The notes below the pieces were generated by a model. That model worked only from the letters and a program-made list of their open reading frames with translations, was not told where the DNA came from and searched no databases. 64,000 bases of DNA from Hygrophila difformis (lineage: Eukaryota > Streptophyta > Magnoliopsida > Lamiales > Acanthaceae). Within the stretch, counting starts at the first letter, position 1. The number at the start of each line of letters is the position of its first letter. The position numbers were made by a program, and so were the translations under genes. The DNA lies in the NCBI GenBank assembly GCA_030278955.1, contig JAOANR010000002.1:22306057-22370056 (forward strand), given 5' to 3'. Positions 1 through 10,475 of this stretch are shown one piece after another.

Positions 1-837
1 ACATCTACTGTCCAATTTCCCAATCACTCGGTTGGAGCGAATTTAAACAGCTTAGACCCTATAATGGTGGTGTCAACACCAGTTGGGCCTCCACTGTCTG
101 TGAATTCGGATAAAAACCTACATGCTTCCCTTCTATAATGATCATCAGTTGGCATTGACTGATGCCAACTGACTCCCAGTACGGATTGGGATTCAGGTTT
201 GGAAATTAAGATAATAAAAATAAAACTGAATCTGGATGGGGGTCAGCCGAGCAGCTATTATAACCCCGGATGGGCGAACCGCCAAGGCTTCCACTAACAA
301 CCATCCAGACCATGCAAAATAACAATCAGTAACTAATACCCAGAATACGAGCTAGTTATCCATGAGGGAGTACCCGCCAACGTTAGTCTGATGTATTCTT
401 TACTAATGGTTCCACACAACACACAAAGACAAAATAAATAAGAAACAAAAGAGGATCCATTGTATGAGAGACATTGGTTTCTCATGCAAGGTTGTGGATT
501 GGGTCCACATGTGATGGTCTTAAATAATCCTTCCTACCATAATTAATTACAGTCCAGATTATCTGTTTAAGCCATCAGGATTTTGTTTATACAAGAATGT
601 TTTAATGGCAATTGAACAAAGGTCCTTTAGTCATGATGATTATTGAAGTTTGATTATTGCTAATCTCAATCTTTAATCATTGATGAGTCAAGGGTTCAAT
701 CAGTTAAGTGATGCAAATGGAGAATCAAAATTTGGGCAGCATAACACCCTATATTGCAATTCCAGAATGTTACATCCTAACCCGTGGGGCTATGATGTGA
801 GTGTTGCAATATAGAATAGGACGAGAATGAAAATTGT
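1..837. other. Unassigned non-coding sequence, probably inside element D
   Basis: I see no convincing reading frame, RNA gene or LTR boundary here. The stretch lies next to the word array that starts at 885 and is probably part of the same unidentified retroelement, whose remainder is outside the window. Its only clear local structure is a short hairpin at 145-172. Confidence 0.4.
145..172. repeat. Perfect 11-bp inverted repeat (hairpin)
   Basis: TCAGTTGGCAT (145-155) and ATGCCAACTGA (162-172) are exact reverse complements separated by six bases. No terminator, transposon end or RNA family is recognised, so it is recorded only as a structure. Confidence 0.6.
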
Positions 838-884
838 TTGAAATTAAATAGAGGGAGAGGAACCTTGTCGCGATATCATAAATT

Positions 885-1396
885 TTGTCGCGGACCGAGA
901 TCCGCGACATGGACATCCCGACAAGTTTTTAGAATTTTTGGCAGCATAACGCCTCTTTGTCGCTATGCAAGGTTTTGTCGCGGAACGTGGTTCCGCGACA
1001 AGGGTGACATCGCGACAAAGTGTTTTCAGAAAATTCTAAGACATTTGAACCCTTGTCGCTATGCATGGAAGTTTTGTCGCGGAACGTGGTTCCGCGACAA
1101 GGTATTCCGCGACAAAGTGTTCAAAAGTCAAGGAACATGGCATAATTTTTCTGTCTCGGAATGGGATTTTGTCGCGGAACGTGGCTCCGCGACAAGATGA
1201 TTCCGCGACAAGAAGCCATGAAGACAAAATGCAAGAGTTTGGCTCCTTTGTCGCTATGCATGGACAGTTTTGTCGCGGAACGTGGCTCCGCGACAAGGTA
1301 TTCCGCGACAAAGGGTTTTAAATTATGGAGACAAGTGTCTTGAAACACCTTGGTCGCGGAACAGCCACTCTGTCGCGGAACGTGGTTCCGCGCCAG
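885..1396. repeat. Array of TTGTCGCGGAAC / GTTCCGCGACAA hairpin units (element D, array 1)
   Basis: Six units begin near 885, 975, 1074, 1169, 1269 and 1370, giving spacings of about 90-101 bp. Each core has the word TTGTCGCGGAAC, a three-base loop GTG and the reverse complement. The copies at 975-1001 and 1074-1100 are perfect 12-bp stems. The flanks also carry single words such as TTGTCGCTATGC and TTCCGCGACAA. Reading frames crossing the array are by-products of the repeats in several frames and are not genes. A second array of the same word lies at 2148-2392. Confidence 0.85.
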
Positions 1397-2061
1397 AAGG
1401 CGGTTGGCGCCCAAGGTGGTTCAGGACAAAAGTCAGAAAAAGCAGAAATGAACAGTGGCATGCAAACAGCGTGATCTCACCCTATTTCAGATCAAAAAGC
1501 TATTCTAAGCTAAAAATAAGCAAGAAACATTCAAAATAAAGAAGAACATGCTTAAACAAAAATAACAAGGAAGGGCAGGATATTAAAATAAAGCAGGAAT
1601 CCTAATCTAGGGTTTGATCACACATCCACACAACATTATCCATAATAAGCCAACAGTAAACATAAAAATAACAAAATGGGGGTCAAATGACCCCAAAATG
1701 AAAAAGAAAGCATAAATCCATGGGGTGTGAGACCCATGTCATGATTTGGGACACAAATGATGAATGTTTTCCCATATTATTGAAGGGGTGTTGTTAATAC
1801 CCATGATTTGGGTATTACAAACCCTAAAACAAGAGTTTAGAAACCAAAACATGGTGTAAAGTGGCTACCTAGCTGCTGTAAATAGTAAAACACTAAATAA
1901 ATACTACACTAAACTAATCTAAGAACAAGAATTAAATAATACATAAAAATATTAAAACTAAACTAAACTACCTAAAAGAGAGCACCCACTGCCTTGCCTT
2001 CAAGAGAGCTCTACTCAACAAAATTCCAACCTTCCAACCCTTAGCTCATGGGAGACACCTC

Positions 2062-2071
2062 ATATTTATAG
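2062..2071 (-). promoter_or_regulatory. TATA-like box next to word array 2 of element D
   Basis: The plus strand ATATTTATAG reads CTATAAATAT on the minus strand. On that strand it lies about 80 bp downstream of the word array at 2148-2392, the same geometry as the U3 region of element B (TATA at 34111 and 41907). Assigning a promoter and a minus-strand orientation for D is by analogy only. Confidence 0.4.
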
Positions 2072-2147
2072 AAGTGTAACCCTAAGCCCATGGGCCTTGA
2101 TTCTAGCCCATTGTGTCTTAAGACATCACACACATCACAGCTTTGTC

Positions 2148-2392
2148 TCGGAACATCAAGTTGGTCGCGGAACACACTGCATGTGGCAAGGCTTCTCGAC
2201 TGGGTCTTGTGTCTCTAATTGTGCATCTTGGTCGCGGAACATGCCTTTGTCGCGGAGCATGCCATCGCGACAAAGGTCATCGCGACAAAGGGCTTGGCTG
2301 GTCTCCTCTTCATCTGGGCCACTTGGTCGCGGAACCCCTCCTTTGTCGCGGAACACTGCATCGCGCCAAGGGGCTTCCGCGACAAAGGTCTT
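2148..2392. repeat. Second array of TTGTCGCGGAAC-type words (element D, array 2)
   Basis: About ten full or partial words (GTCGCGGAAC, CATCGCGACAAAG, TTCCGCGACAAAG) occur in both orientations within 245 bp. It has the same word as the array at 885-1396 but looser spacing. The position beside a TATA-like box suggests U3 of an LTR, but I could not place the LTR ends. Confidence 0.75.
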
Positions 2393-4639
2393 CCTGGGCC
2401 TGCTGGATTGGGCCAGATGGGCCGAAAATATTCTTTTGTGGGCTTTTCTATTTTTTTCCCATCTTTTTGTTTCCTTTTCTTTTTCTCATGTTTTTGGATT
2501 TTTCTAAAATAAATATGCAAGTAAAATTACATATTTATGTCTTTTTCATACCAGCTTATTATTTTTACAATTATGCATAAATCAGTCCAATTCGACTGCT
2601 TTCTTACTTAATGTAAGACCGGAATGCGATCAAATGCCCGTTTAAGACACGGAAATGGATTGAAAATAATGGTCATTTTTGGCCATTATCAGCTACATAA
2701 TGATAACGTTTTATTTCCCTGAGCCCGATGCATGCACATGCTCATGCATATTCGCCATATTCTGAAAAAGAAAATAGCAACGTTTTTATCAGTATATAAA
2801 TACTGTGTAAGTTAACCTCTAACATAACAATAATGGGTTTAATAGTTCAGTTATTAAAAATATACTTTTTACTCACGCTCTTTTAATATAAGAATACAAT
2901 TTGACAGGGTAACTAACACGAATTTAAAATTTGCATAATTTAAGAACATATATAATTTAAAAGGCGACAAATACTAGACGCATTAATTTAAAAATTAAAT
3001 AGAAGCGTGCGGAGACACGAATTTAACATGTAAATAATTTAAATAAATAAAATGCTTAATTAAGTCATTTAATTCCCGTTAAATAAGAGGAGGATGCCAC
3101 AATCAAGTTTCTCAAGGATCAGGTTTCTCAGGTATCAAGTTTCAGAATTGCCGAAGCAATCCGGGTATTACGCCATACATAGTACCACTCCGGAGCCTCG
3201 GGTAACCCATACAGATACACCCGAGAGTGTAGACTCGTATTTTAACTGCCGTTTCGGCACAATATCAGAAAAGATCACTCACGTCCGTTTAGGCACGAAG
3301 TGAAGAGCTAGAGGGGCACCCTGCTGAGCACTCACCCCCCTACATCGCAAGTGGAGATATAGCTCAACCTAGTATAACGGGTTTTTGAAAACTGTTTTAT
3401 CATTTTTAATAAGGATTTCAACCATTAAGTATAAAAACTTAAATTCAACAAGTATAGTGAATGTTCGTCACAGTTCGTGCCTTTTATTTTTTTATAAATC
3501 CGTTTCTCAGGAGAACGTCATGAAATTTACACAGTAACCCAATGCCACCCTAACGAACAACTTTCATTCTTTATGTTTTTCGAAATAAGAGAGGAGTCAA
3601 GTCAAAAATTGAGATTTCTACAGAATCTTCCTGCTGTCATAATTTCAGATTCGGTGAACTGTTTAAAATGATTTTTCGACATATCAAACGAGTTTCAAAA
3701 TTTCTGAAAATTTACGGACACATACTAGACAAGATTATCTATAACTTTTATTTGCATTGCAAGGGCTAGTTCTGACCTGACCTAATAGAAAAACTCCGAT
3801 TTAGTTCGATTTGAAAAGCTATCAGATTTTTCGGATTTCACAGAAAACGCAGAAGCAACCAGACTAGTTTTGGAGGTCCAAAGGTCGATGAAGAGTTATG
3901 AAATTTTAACACAATATTCTCTGGGGTCTTAAGAACAAATTTGTAGTTTTAACCTTTTCGTTTTGAACACTCTAGAAGGCTCTAATAAGCGGGTTACAGA
4001 TACTGCGCACAGTGAGTTCTCTAGGGACAGATTTGTGTTCATTCATTAAATCCTACAATCTATTCGACCTAGGGATGCCAAAATTGAATGGAAGGAAGCT
4101 AACTTATTGTGGATTGGTTCTAGGGCTCTCAATTTCATCGGGTTGGCCTTCGGGATCAACGAGCAAGTCCGATTCGCTACTCCTTCTCTTCTTCGGGTTC
4201 GATTCGTGGTCACAAGATAAGAAACTAAACCTTAGATCCTAAACTCGACCCAAAAGTCATGAAATAAGAACTAGATTTATCCCTTACCAACGACCTACGA
4301 TTGTGGTGTGCCAAAATGCGCCCAAGGTGCCTTCTTCTCCGTCGAATTCGTCCTCAAACGCTCCCGAACTAGGGTTTTCTTTGAATTTTGAAGGCGGAAG
4401 AAGATATGGGGTGGTTAAAGGATATCTAGAAGCTAGATATGGGGTTTTTGTAGCCCCTAAGCAGTCTCACACATCCAAGGTCGGTTAGGCAAGTCTTGGG
4501 GCGCAAGAAGTGGAGCAAACAACGAAAAATCCGGAGTTGGGTGGCCAAATCCCGTCCAGGCCACTGCTGTCTGAAGCAGCGCGGTTTTGGCCCAGACCGC
4601 GCAGCCACCACGCTGCCTTGGCCTGGGCTGGGCCGTGCT

Positions 4640-7291
4640 TGTAACACCCCGGTTTTTGGTCGCCCAGGTCGGGGTGTCACCGCCACACCTCCCTAGCAAG
4701 ACACGGTTTCTCCGAGCTTGCTAAAGAGATGCAAGGCTATGGTTTTTCAGAATTTAAATCATTCAAACAACCCATTCATATATAATTTGAAAATAATATC
4801 ATTACAGTTGCAGCGGAAAACAATATCTACATATATAATGCAGCGGAATTTCGAAATAGGGCCAACATAGCCTAATCACGGGTTAACAGACCCATTCATG
4901 CAAGTTCTAGTCTAAAGCAAAAATTTAAGAATAAAGTGTTCCCCCAGAATTCCCATGTATGCATATGATGATGCATATTCTTCAGCTCTGAAAGAAACAG
5001 GAAAAAAAATATGGTTTTGGTCAGCACTACGTGCTGAGTAAATTAACACATACATAATTATGGGGTTCAAGCCTTTAATTAAATTTAAGGAAAACATGTG
5101 CATAATTTAATCTATTCATTTAATCGCATAATTTTAAAGTCATGGATTTCATAAGATCATAAATATAGCTTGCAAAGTAATTAAATAAATTGCCATAATT
5201 TAAAAACACAATTTAATACGGATTTAAGTTTGGAATTCTCATAAACTTCTCGTTTCATATCTTTTAGAGATCACTATCGCTAGGGCTCTTATGTCCACCA
5301 GCCTTACGCCTGGGCTCTTATGTCCACAAGTATCATGGTCGATCTTTTAATTAGAGTTAATCCGTCCGCTAGCCATACGATCAATGTTTCGCTAGGGCTC
5401 TTACGTCAACCTAGACATACACTTGGGCTCTTATGTCCCAAGCCGCAGAGAACATTGACAGTATCTAGCTTAGTCATAACCCGCAATATTTTAACCTTCT
5501 CGTTTCGTGTATCTTATTTCAAAGAATTTCTACTCGTTTCAACCTTAAAGGCTAATTTCACCGTTTCAACAAGATTTCAAGATTTAACTCCCGGTAAACC
5601 ACTGTTTACTCTGAAATTCGTGAAAAATCAGATTTAATTCCAAAAATTCTAAGAATTCACCACTGAATCGGAAATACAGAGATGAACAACTTTCGTGTTT
5701 TAACTTTTTCGATCCGAGATACCAAAACAGGTCAAAAACATCAGTCTTCGCAGAAACCCTAATCTGTCCGAATTTTTCTTACGACAGTTTAAAGATTTCC
5801 ATCTATCATAGCAAATCAATTCCAAATTCGATGAAATTTTACAGAGACCTTCCTAGGTCGATTATCTACAACTTTCATGTTCGGCTAAAGATCTAATTCG
5901 GCCTAGAAGCCTAGTCAAAAACCTCAACAAGATCAGACCTATGTTCTGCCAAGATTTCAAGATCCGATTTCAAAACAGTTCGGTTTGGGGTCGATTTCAC
6001 ATATCAAAGCTTCACGAAAAATTCTAAACATTTACGGAGGTGTTCTTAACGTATTGATCTACAACTCTTATGTTCAATGCCAAGCCTAGATCGGTCTAGA
6101 TCTAAGGTAGAAATCACCAACAAGTTCGAACTAAAGTTCTGTCAAGAATTTCAAGATCCAGATTTAACGCAGTTCGGTTTCGGGTAGATTTCATATATCA
6201 AATCATTATGAAAAATTCCAAAAATTTTACAGTAGATAGATCTAGCCTTAGAAACGTTTTTTGTGTTTTAAGTTTTTCCGTTTGAAGTCGTTTTAAGGTT
6301 CGGAAAAATTAGACAAAACTGTTGCGCCGGTAGAAAACGTATGTTGACAGATTTTTGAAAATTCGATTAAGCTTTTAGGGTTCGTGTTTTAATTACTCCC
6401 AAAACCATGTAAGTATTAACTTACAGATTCGTAGATGTCCGAGATCGTCTATTTCAAAGGCGTGGCTTCCAGTCCACCGTGTATCCTCTCCGTTCGTCGG
6501 GTTCTTCGTTCTCGATCCGAATCGGGGTGTAGGATGGAAAAAGGATGAAGTTAGGATTCGTTTTCGAATCAAGAATGGAAGGAGGAATAGATCGGATCTT
6601 ACCAAGATGATAGAAGACCCCAAATTCGTCCAAGACAGTCCCTCCTCTCGGTGTTGTGCCTCCGACGACTCCGGAATTAGAGTTTTATGTGTAGAGAGAT
6701 TTCGTAGGGTTTTTGTAAAGTGTTCGGGGCTTTCAAAAGGTCTTATTTATAGGTAAACATGGCCTAGGGGCGTCTAAGGTCTGCCTCTAAGAGTCTTGAG
6801 CCGAAAGGTGTTCAACCGAAGTCGGAAAATCCGGATTCGGGCGAGTAAATCTCGCACGGGGCGTTTCTGCCAGTTGGCGCAGCAGTGGCGCGTTCCCAAG
6901 CCAACCACCGCGCAGCCAGTGCGCCACTCACGCCTGGACTCCGGTCCGGGCGGGTCGTGCGATCCGTCGCGCTTTTCCTCCTCTCTTTCGGACTTCTATC
7001 CCTCTATGTTCTCGGATTCGGATTTCCGGGATATCTTCGGGCTCCTATTTCCTATCGTCATTTTATTCGGGTCTAAATTTACATGTGGACTCGAGTTATT
7101 GAGTCCATCGATATTGGGTTCACGTGTGACCATTTATTTGATTAAATTGTTTTCGGCTTCCCGGGTTCTCGAAATTTTGATTCCTTTTTAATTTAAATTC
7201 CATTTCTCATTCGATTAAATTTATTTATTGTTTTGCTGAATTTATTTATTTGTTGTATTTATTTTATGTTGGAATATTCTCGGGTATTACA
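4640..7291 (-). repeat. 3' LTR of element A
   Basis: This 2652-bp LTR pairs with 9524-10475 plus 19689-21368. Differences include about 40 bp present here near 5430-5475 but missing from the other copy, and a short ATTTATTT expansion at the end of the other copy, so the insertion is clearly older than E. A TATA-like box on the minus strand lies near 6744-6753 (plus strand CTTATTTATAG). GC-rich words with GGCGC/GCGCC (6870-6930) lie just upstream of it in the minus sense. GGGCTCTTATGTCC-like motifs recur four times between 5284 and 5440. Confidence 0.88.
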
Positions 7292-7579
7292 GTCTACCCT
7301 CCTTAAGAATCAACTTCGTCCTCGAAGTTGTGTTTCAGCTTTTCTCGTGCTAAGGTCTTTTGTTTGTTTTATTATTTTGTGACTGAACTTAGAATTAAAA
7401 CTTCTAAGCTGCCTACGTACCCTGTGAAGGGATCAAGCCATAACGTAGTTCGAAATAATTTGAATTTGTTTGTTTACGATTTAGGATACATCTTATCGAA
7501 TCATACTCCGAAAATAAATTTTTTTACGGGGTATCACATCCTCTCCCCCTTAGGACGTCAGTTATGTCCCCATAACTGC

Positions 7580-8674
7580 CTATTTATTATTCTCAAGAGG
7601 GTTCGGGTTTCGGTCTGGTTCCTCGTCCCTCTCTCCTTGCCGAAGGTTCACGAAATCTACTCTCTTTTCGATCGCCTCCTCTGGCATTCGACATCCACCA
7701 GCCTTGTGACCAAGCTTCCCGCACCTACGGCAGGTTCCAGGCTTCGGGCATTGGCGCACCAGATGTGCATGGTTGCATCGTGGGCAGCGTGGTATAAACG
7801 CACCACGGTTGTCGTCTCCCCCATTGTTGAGACCTTTATTACCTTTCCTTCGGGATCCATTGTCTTCCCTATCCTTTTTCTCAAGTCCTTGCGAGTCCTT
7901 GTTCGACTCACCATGTTCCTTACGCTTCAATTGCTGGATTCGAGCAATTGTTACAGCGCGGTCATATATCGTCTGCAGGTTCGTGAATCGTCCTACTGCA
8001 AGTATCTCCCGGATACTAAGGTTCAGACCCATCTCGAATTTCTGAGCCTTGTCAGAGTCGGTTGGTACTATCCTCGCAGTGAATCGTACTAGCTCCTTGA
8101 ATTTGCTGTAGTATTCTTGTACCGTTTGTGCACCTTGCTTTAAGTTGATGAATTCCTCGTACTTCTCAGTCTTGGTGCTCAGTGGGTAGAATCTTTCCCT
8201 CAAAGCTTCCTTAAGTTCTTCCCAGGTGTAGGCTTCTTCGTCTTCCACTGAATTCGCTTGGAGATTTTGCCACCACTCATCGGCTTTGCCTCCTAGGTAG
8301 TAGGTCACTACGTGTATCTTCTCCTCATCAGGACACTTGATAGCATTCAAGAGCTTATCAAAGGTACGGATCCAACCTTCTAAATTCGCCGGATCCTCTT
8401 GGCTGTCATAATGGGGTGGGTTGTAAGGGTTCACTAAAGCCAAGTAGTTGACTCGGGCTACTGGCGGAGGTACTGTTTGTGCCCTATGCACCTCGGCATT
8501 TCCTAATGCTACAAGGACTTCCTCCATAGTCCTTAGACGTTCTTCCATGTTGTTGGGTGCAGGAGTTACTCGTTCTCCTAAGTTTTGAGGGGTCTTATTG
8601 TTATTGGCCACGTTGGGGAGGTTAGCGTCAGTGCCGTTTGGACTTACCTTCCTTGGGTTTCTCCTAGGTGCCAT
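7580..8674 (-). CDS. gag: Gag polyprotein of element A
   Basis: This 364-residue protein starts at an ATG at 8674. The middle has the usual Ty3/gypsy capsid signature (ADEWWQNLQ, then YTWEELKEALRERFYP and VQEYYSKFKELVRF). The C-terminal part is basic and holds two zinc knuckles: CPRCNHAHLVRQC (spacing 2-3-4) followed by CRRCGKLGHKAGGC (CX2CX4HX4C). Gag packages element RNA into virus-like particles in the cytoplasm. The frame is uninterrupted, which suggests a usable Gag even though no pol follows; after the stop only about 290 bp and the purine tract separate it from the 3' LTR. Family is certain from the motifs; activity is inferred from the intact frame. Confidence 0.92.
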   Translation of the reverse strand: MAPRRNPRKVSPNGTDANLPNVANNNKTPQNLGERVTPAPNNMEERLRTMEEVLVALGNAEVHRAQTVPPPVARVNYLALVNPYNPPHYDSQEDPANLEGWIRTFDKLLNAIKCPDEEKIHVVTYYLGGKADEWWQNLQANSVEDEEAYTWEELKEALRERFYPLSTKTEKYEEFINLKQGAQTVQEYYSKFKELVRFTARIVPTDSDKAQKFEMGLNLSIREILAVGRFTNLQTIYDRAVTIARIQQLKRKEHGESNKDSQGLEKKDREDNGSRRKGNKGLNNGGDDNRGAFIPRCPRCNHAHLVRQCPKPGTCRRCGKLGHKAGGCRMPEEAIEKRVDFVNLRQGERDEEPDRNPNPLENNK

Positions 8675-9507
8675 TTTCTGTTATAACGTAAATAGATTAG
8701 TTTATCAGAGTTTAGATAGATCACTTGAACAAGAAATTTGCTAAATTGTATGTGAGATCAAGTGTTAAACGCGCGCCCATAAGGCCACGTTTAGAGCATC
8801 ATGGGTTTCAAATTTCGAATTTTGAATTTTCGGATTTGTTGTTTGGAAATCCAAACAAGATTTTTGGAATAAAGAGTGTTTTAATAAAACTTGATTTTTA
8901 TTGTTCCACATGAGGAAATTTTTTAATTCGTACAAGGATAGGAATGGCTAAAGCCGAGATTTGTTATTCTTAGGCGTGCGCTTAGATGAACGCGATCTAG
9001 AACTAAGGCAAGATCAGTCTCTAGTGAGCGTTCCTAATTTGATGTCAAGCCTCTAAGTCATCTAGTGCAAGCAAAAGGTCTAAGTTAATATTCTCCAAGA
9101 TTCTAGGTTAAAATACGCCAAGATTCTAAGTTAAAATTCGCCAAAATTCTAAGTTCTCTACATAAAAGAGATGCAATATGCAGATGCGAATGATGATTTC
9201 CCCCCAAAAATAATTTATGCACTATATATATATTTTTCCCATGGGTTTTAAAATAAAAATTTATTCCATGGAACAAATGCTTTAAAATAATAATTAAAAT
9301 CCTTGGACCTCTATATTGTGTCATAAATAATTATAATTTGGACTCAAAAATAATTTTGGGCTAGGAAAATTTAAAAATAATAATTTGGGCTTCTATATTA
9401 ATAATATAAATACCAATGGTTTAAAAATAATAATCTAGTAGTTTAAAAATAATAATAATTTAATAATAATTGTTTCAAAATAATAATACTAATTTAAAAA
9501 TAAGCCG

Positions 9508-9520
9508 GGCTCTGATACCA
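9508..9520 (-). other. Primer-binding site of element A (initiator Met tRNA type)
   Basis: The plus strand GGCTCTGATACCA is the reverse complement of TGGTATCAGAGCC, the standard plant initiator Met tRNA primer site. It lies three bases from the edge of the upstream LTR, which fixes the element's orientation as minus. The AT-rich leader between here and the gag start (8675-9507) holds no other gene. Confidence 0.9.
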
Positions 9521-10475
9521 ACTTGTAACACCCTGGGTTTTGGTCGCCCAGGTCGGGGTGTCACCGCCACACCTCCCTAGTAAGACACGGTTTCTCCGAG
9601 CTTGCTAAAGAGATGCAAGGCTATGGTTTTTCAGAATTTAAATCATTCAAACAACCCATTCATATATAATTTAAAAATAATATCATTACAGTTGCAGCGG
9701 AAAACAATATCTACATATATAATGTAGCGGAATTTCGAAATAGGGCCAACATGGCCTAATCACGGGTTAACAGGCCCGTTCATGCAAGTTCTAGTCTAAA
9801 GCAAAAATTTAAGAATAAAGTGTCCCCCAGAATTCCCATGTATGCATATGATGATGCATATTCTTCAGCTCTGAAAGAAACAGGAAAAGAAATATGGTTT
9901 TGGTCAGCACTACGTGCTGATTAAGTTAACACATACATAATTATGGGGTTCAAGCCTTTAATTAAATTTAAGGAAAACATGTGCATAATTTAATCTATTC
10001 ATTTAATCGCATAATTTAAAAGTCATGGATTTCATAAGATCATAAATATAGCTTGCAAAGTAATTAAATAAATTGCCATAATTTAAAAACGCAATTTAAT
10101 ACGGATTTAAGTTTGGAATTCTCATAAACTTCTCGTTTCATATCTTTTAGAGATCACCATCGCTAGGGCTCTTATGTCCGCCAGCCTTACGCCTGGGCTC
10201 TTATGTCCACAAGTATCATGGTCGATCTTTTAATTAGAGTTAATCCGTCCGCGAGCCATACGATCAGTGTTTCGCTAGGGCTCTTACGTCAACCTAGACA
10301 TACACTTGGGCTTAGTCATAACCCGCAATATTTTAACCTTCTCGTTTCGTGTATCTTATTTCAAAGAATTTCTACTCGTTTCAACCTTAAAGGCTAATTT
10401 CACCGTTTCAACAGGATTTCAAGATTTAACTCCCGGTAAACCACTGTTTACTCTGAAATTCGTGAAAAATCAGAT

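Noticed and set aside
885..1396. CRISPR-like regularly spaced repeats
   Set aside because: The units are diverged palindromes in a plant retroelement context with no cas genes; regular spacing comes from tandem duplication.
838..1539. Many overlapping 60-120 residue frames on both strands
   Set aside because: They are translations of the palindromic word array in every frame; residues such as CRGTWFRDK and FVAERGSATR are the same repeat read differently.
1795..1820. TAATACCCATGATTTGGGTATTA inverted pair as an LTR boundary of element D
   Set aside because: The pair is short, no primer site or second LTR copy is adjacent, and the distance to the TATA-like box does not settle it.
7328..8092. 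254-residue plus-strand frame
   Set aside because: Antisense shadow of the gag gene of element A.
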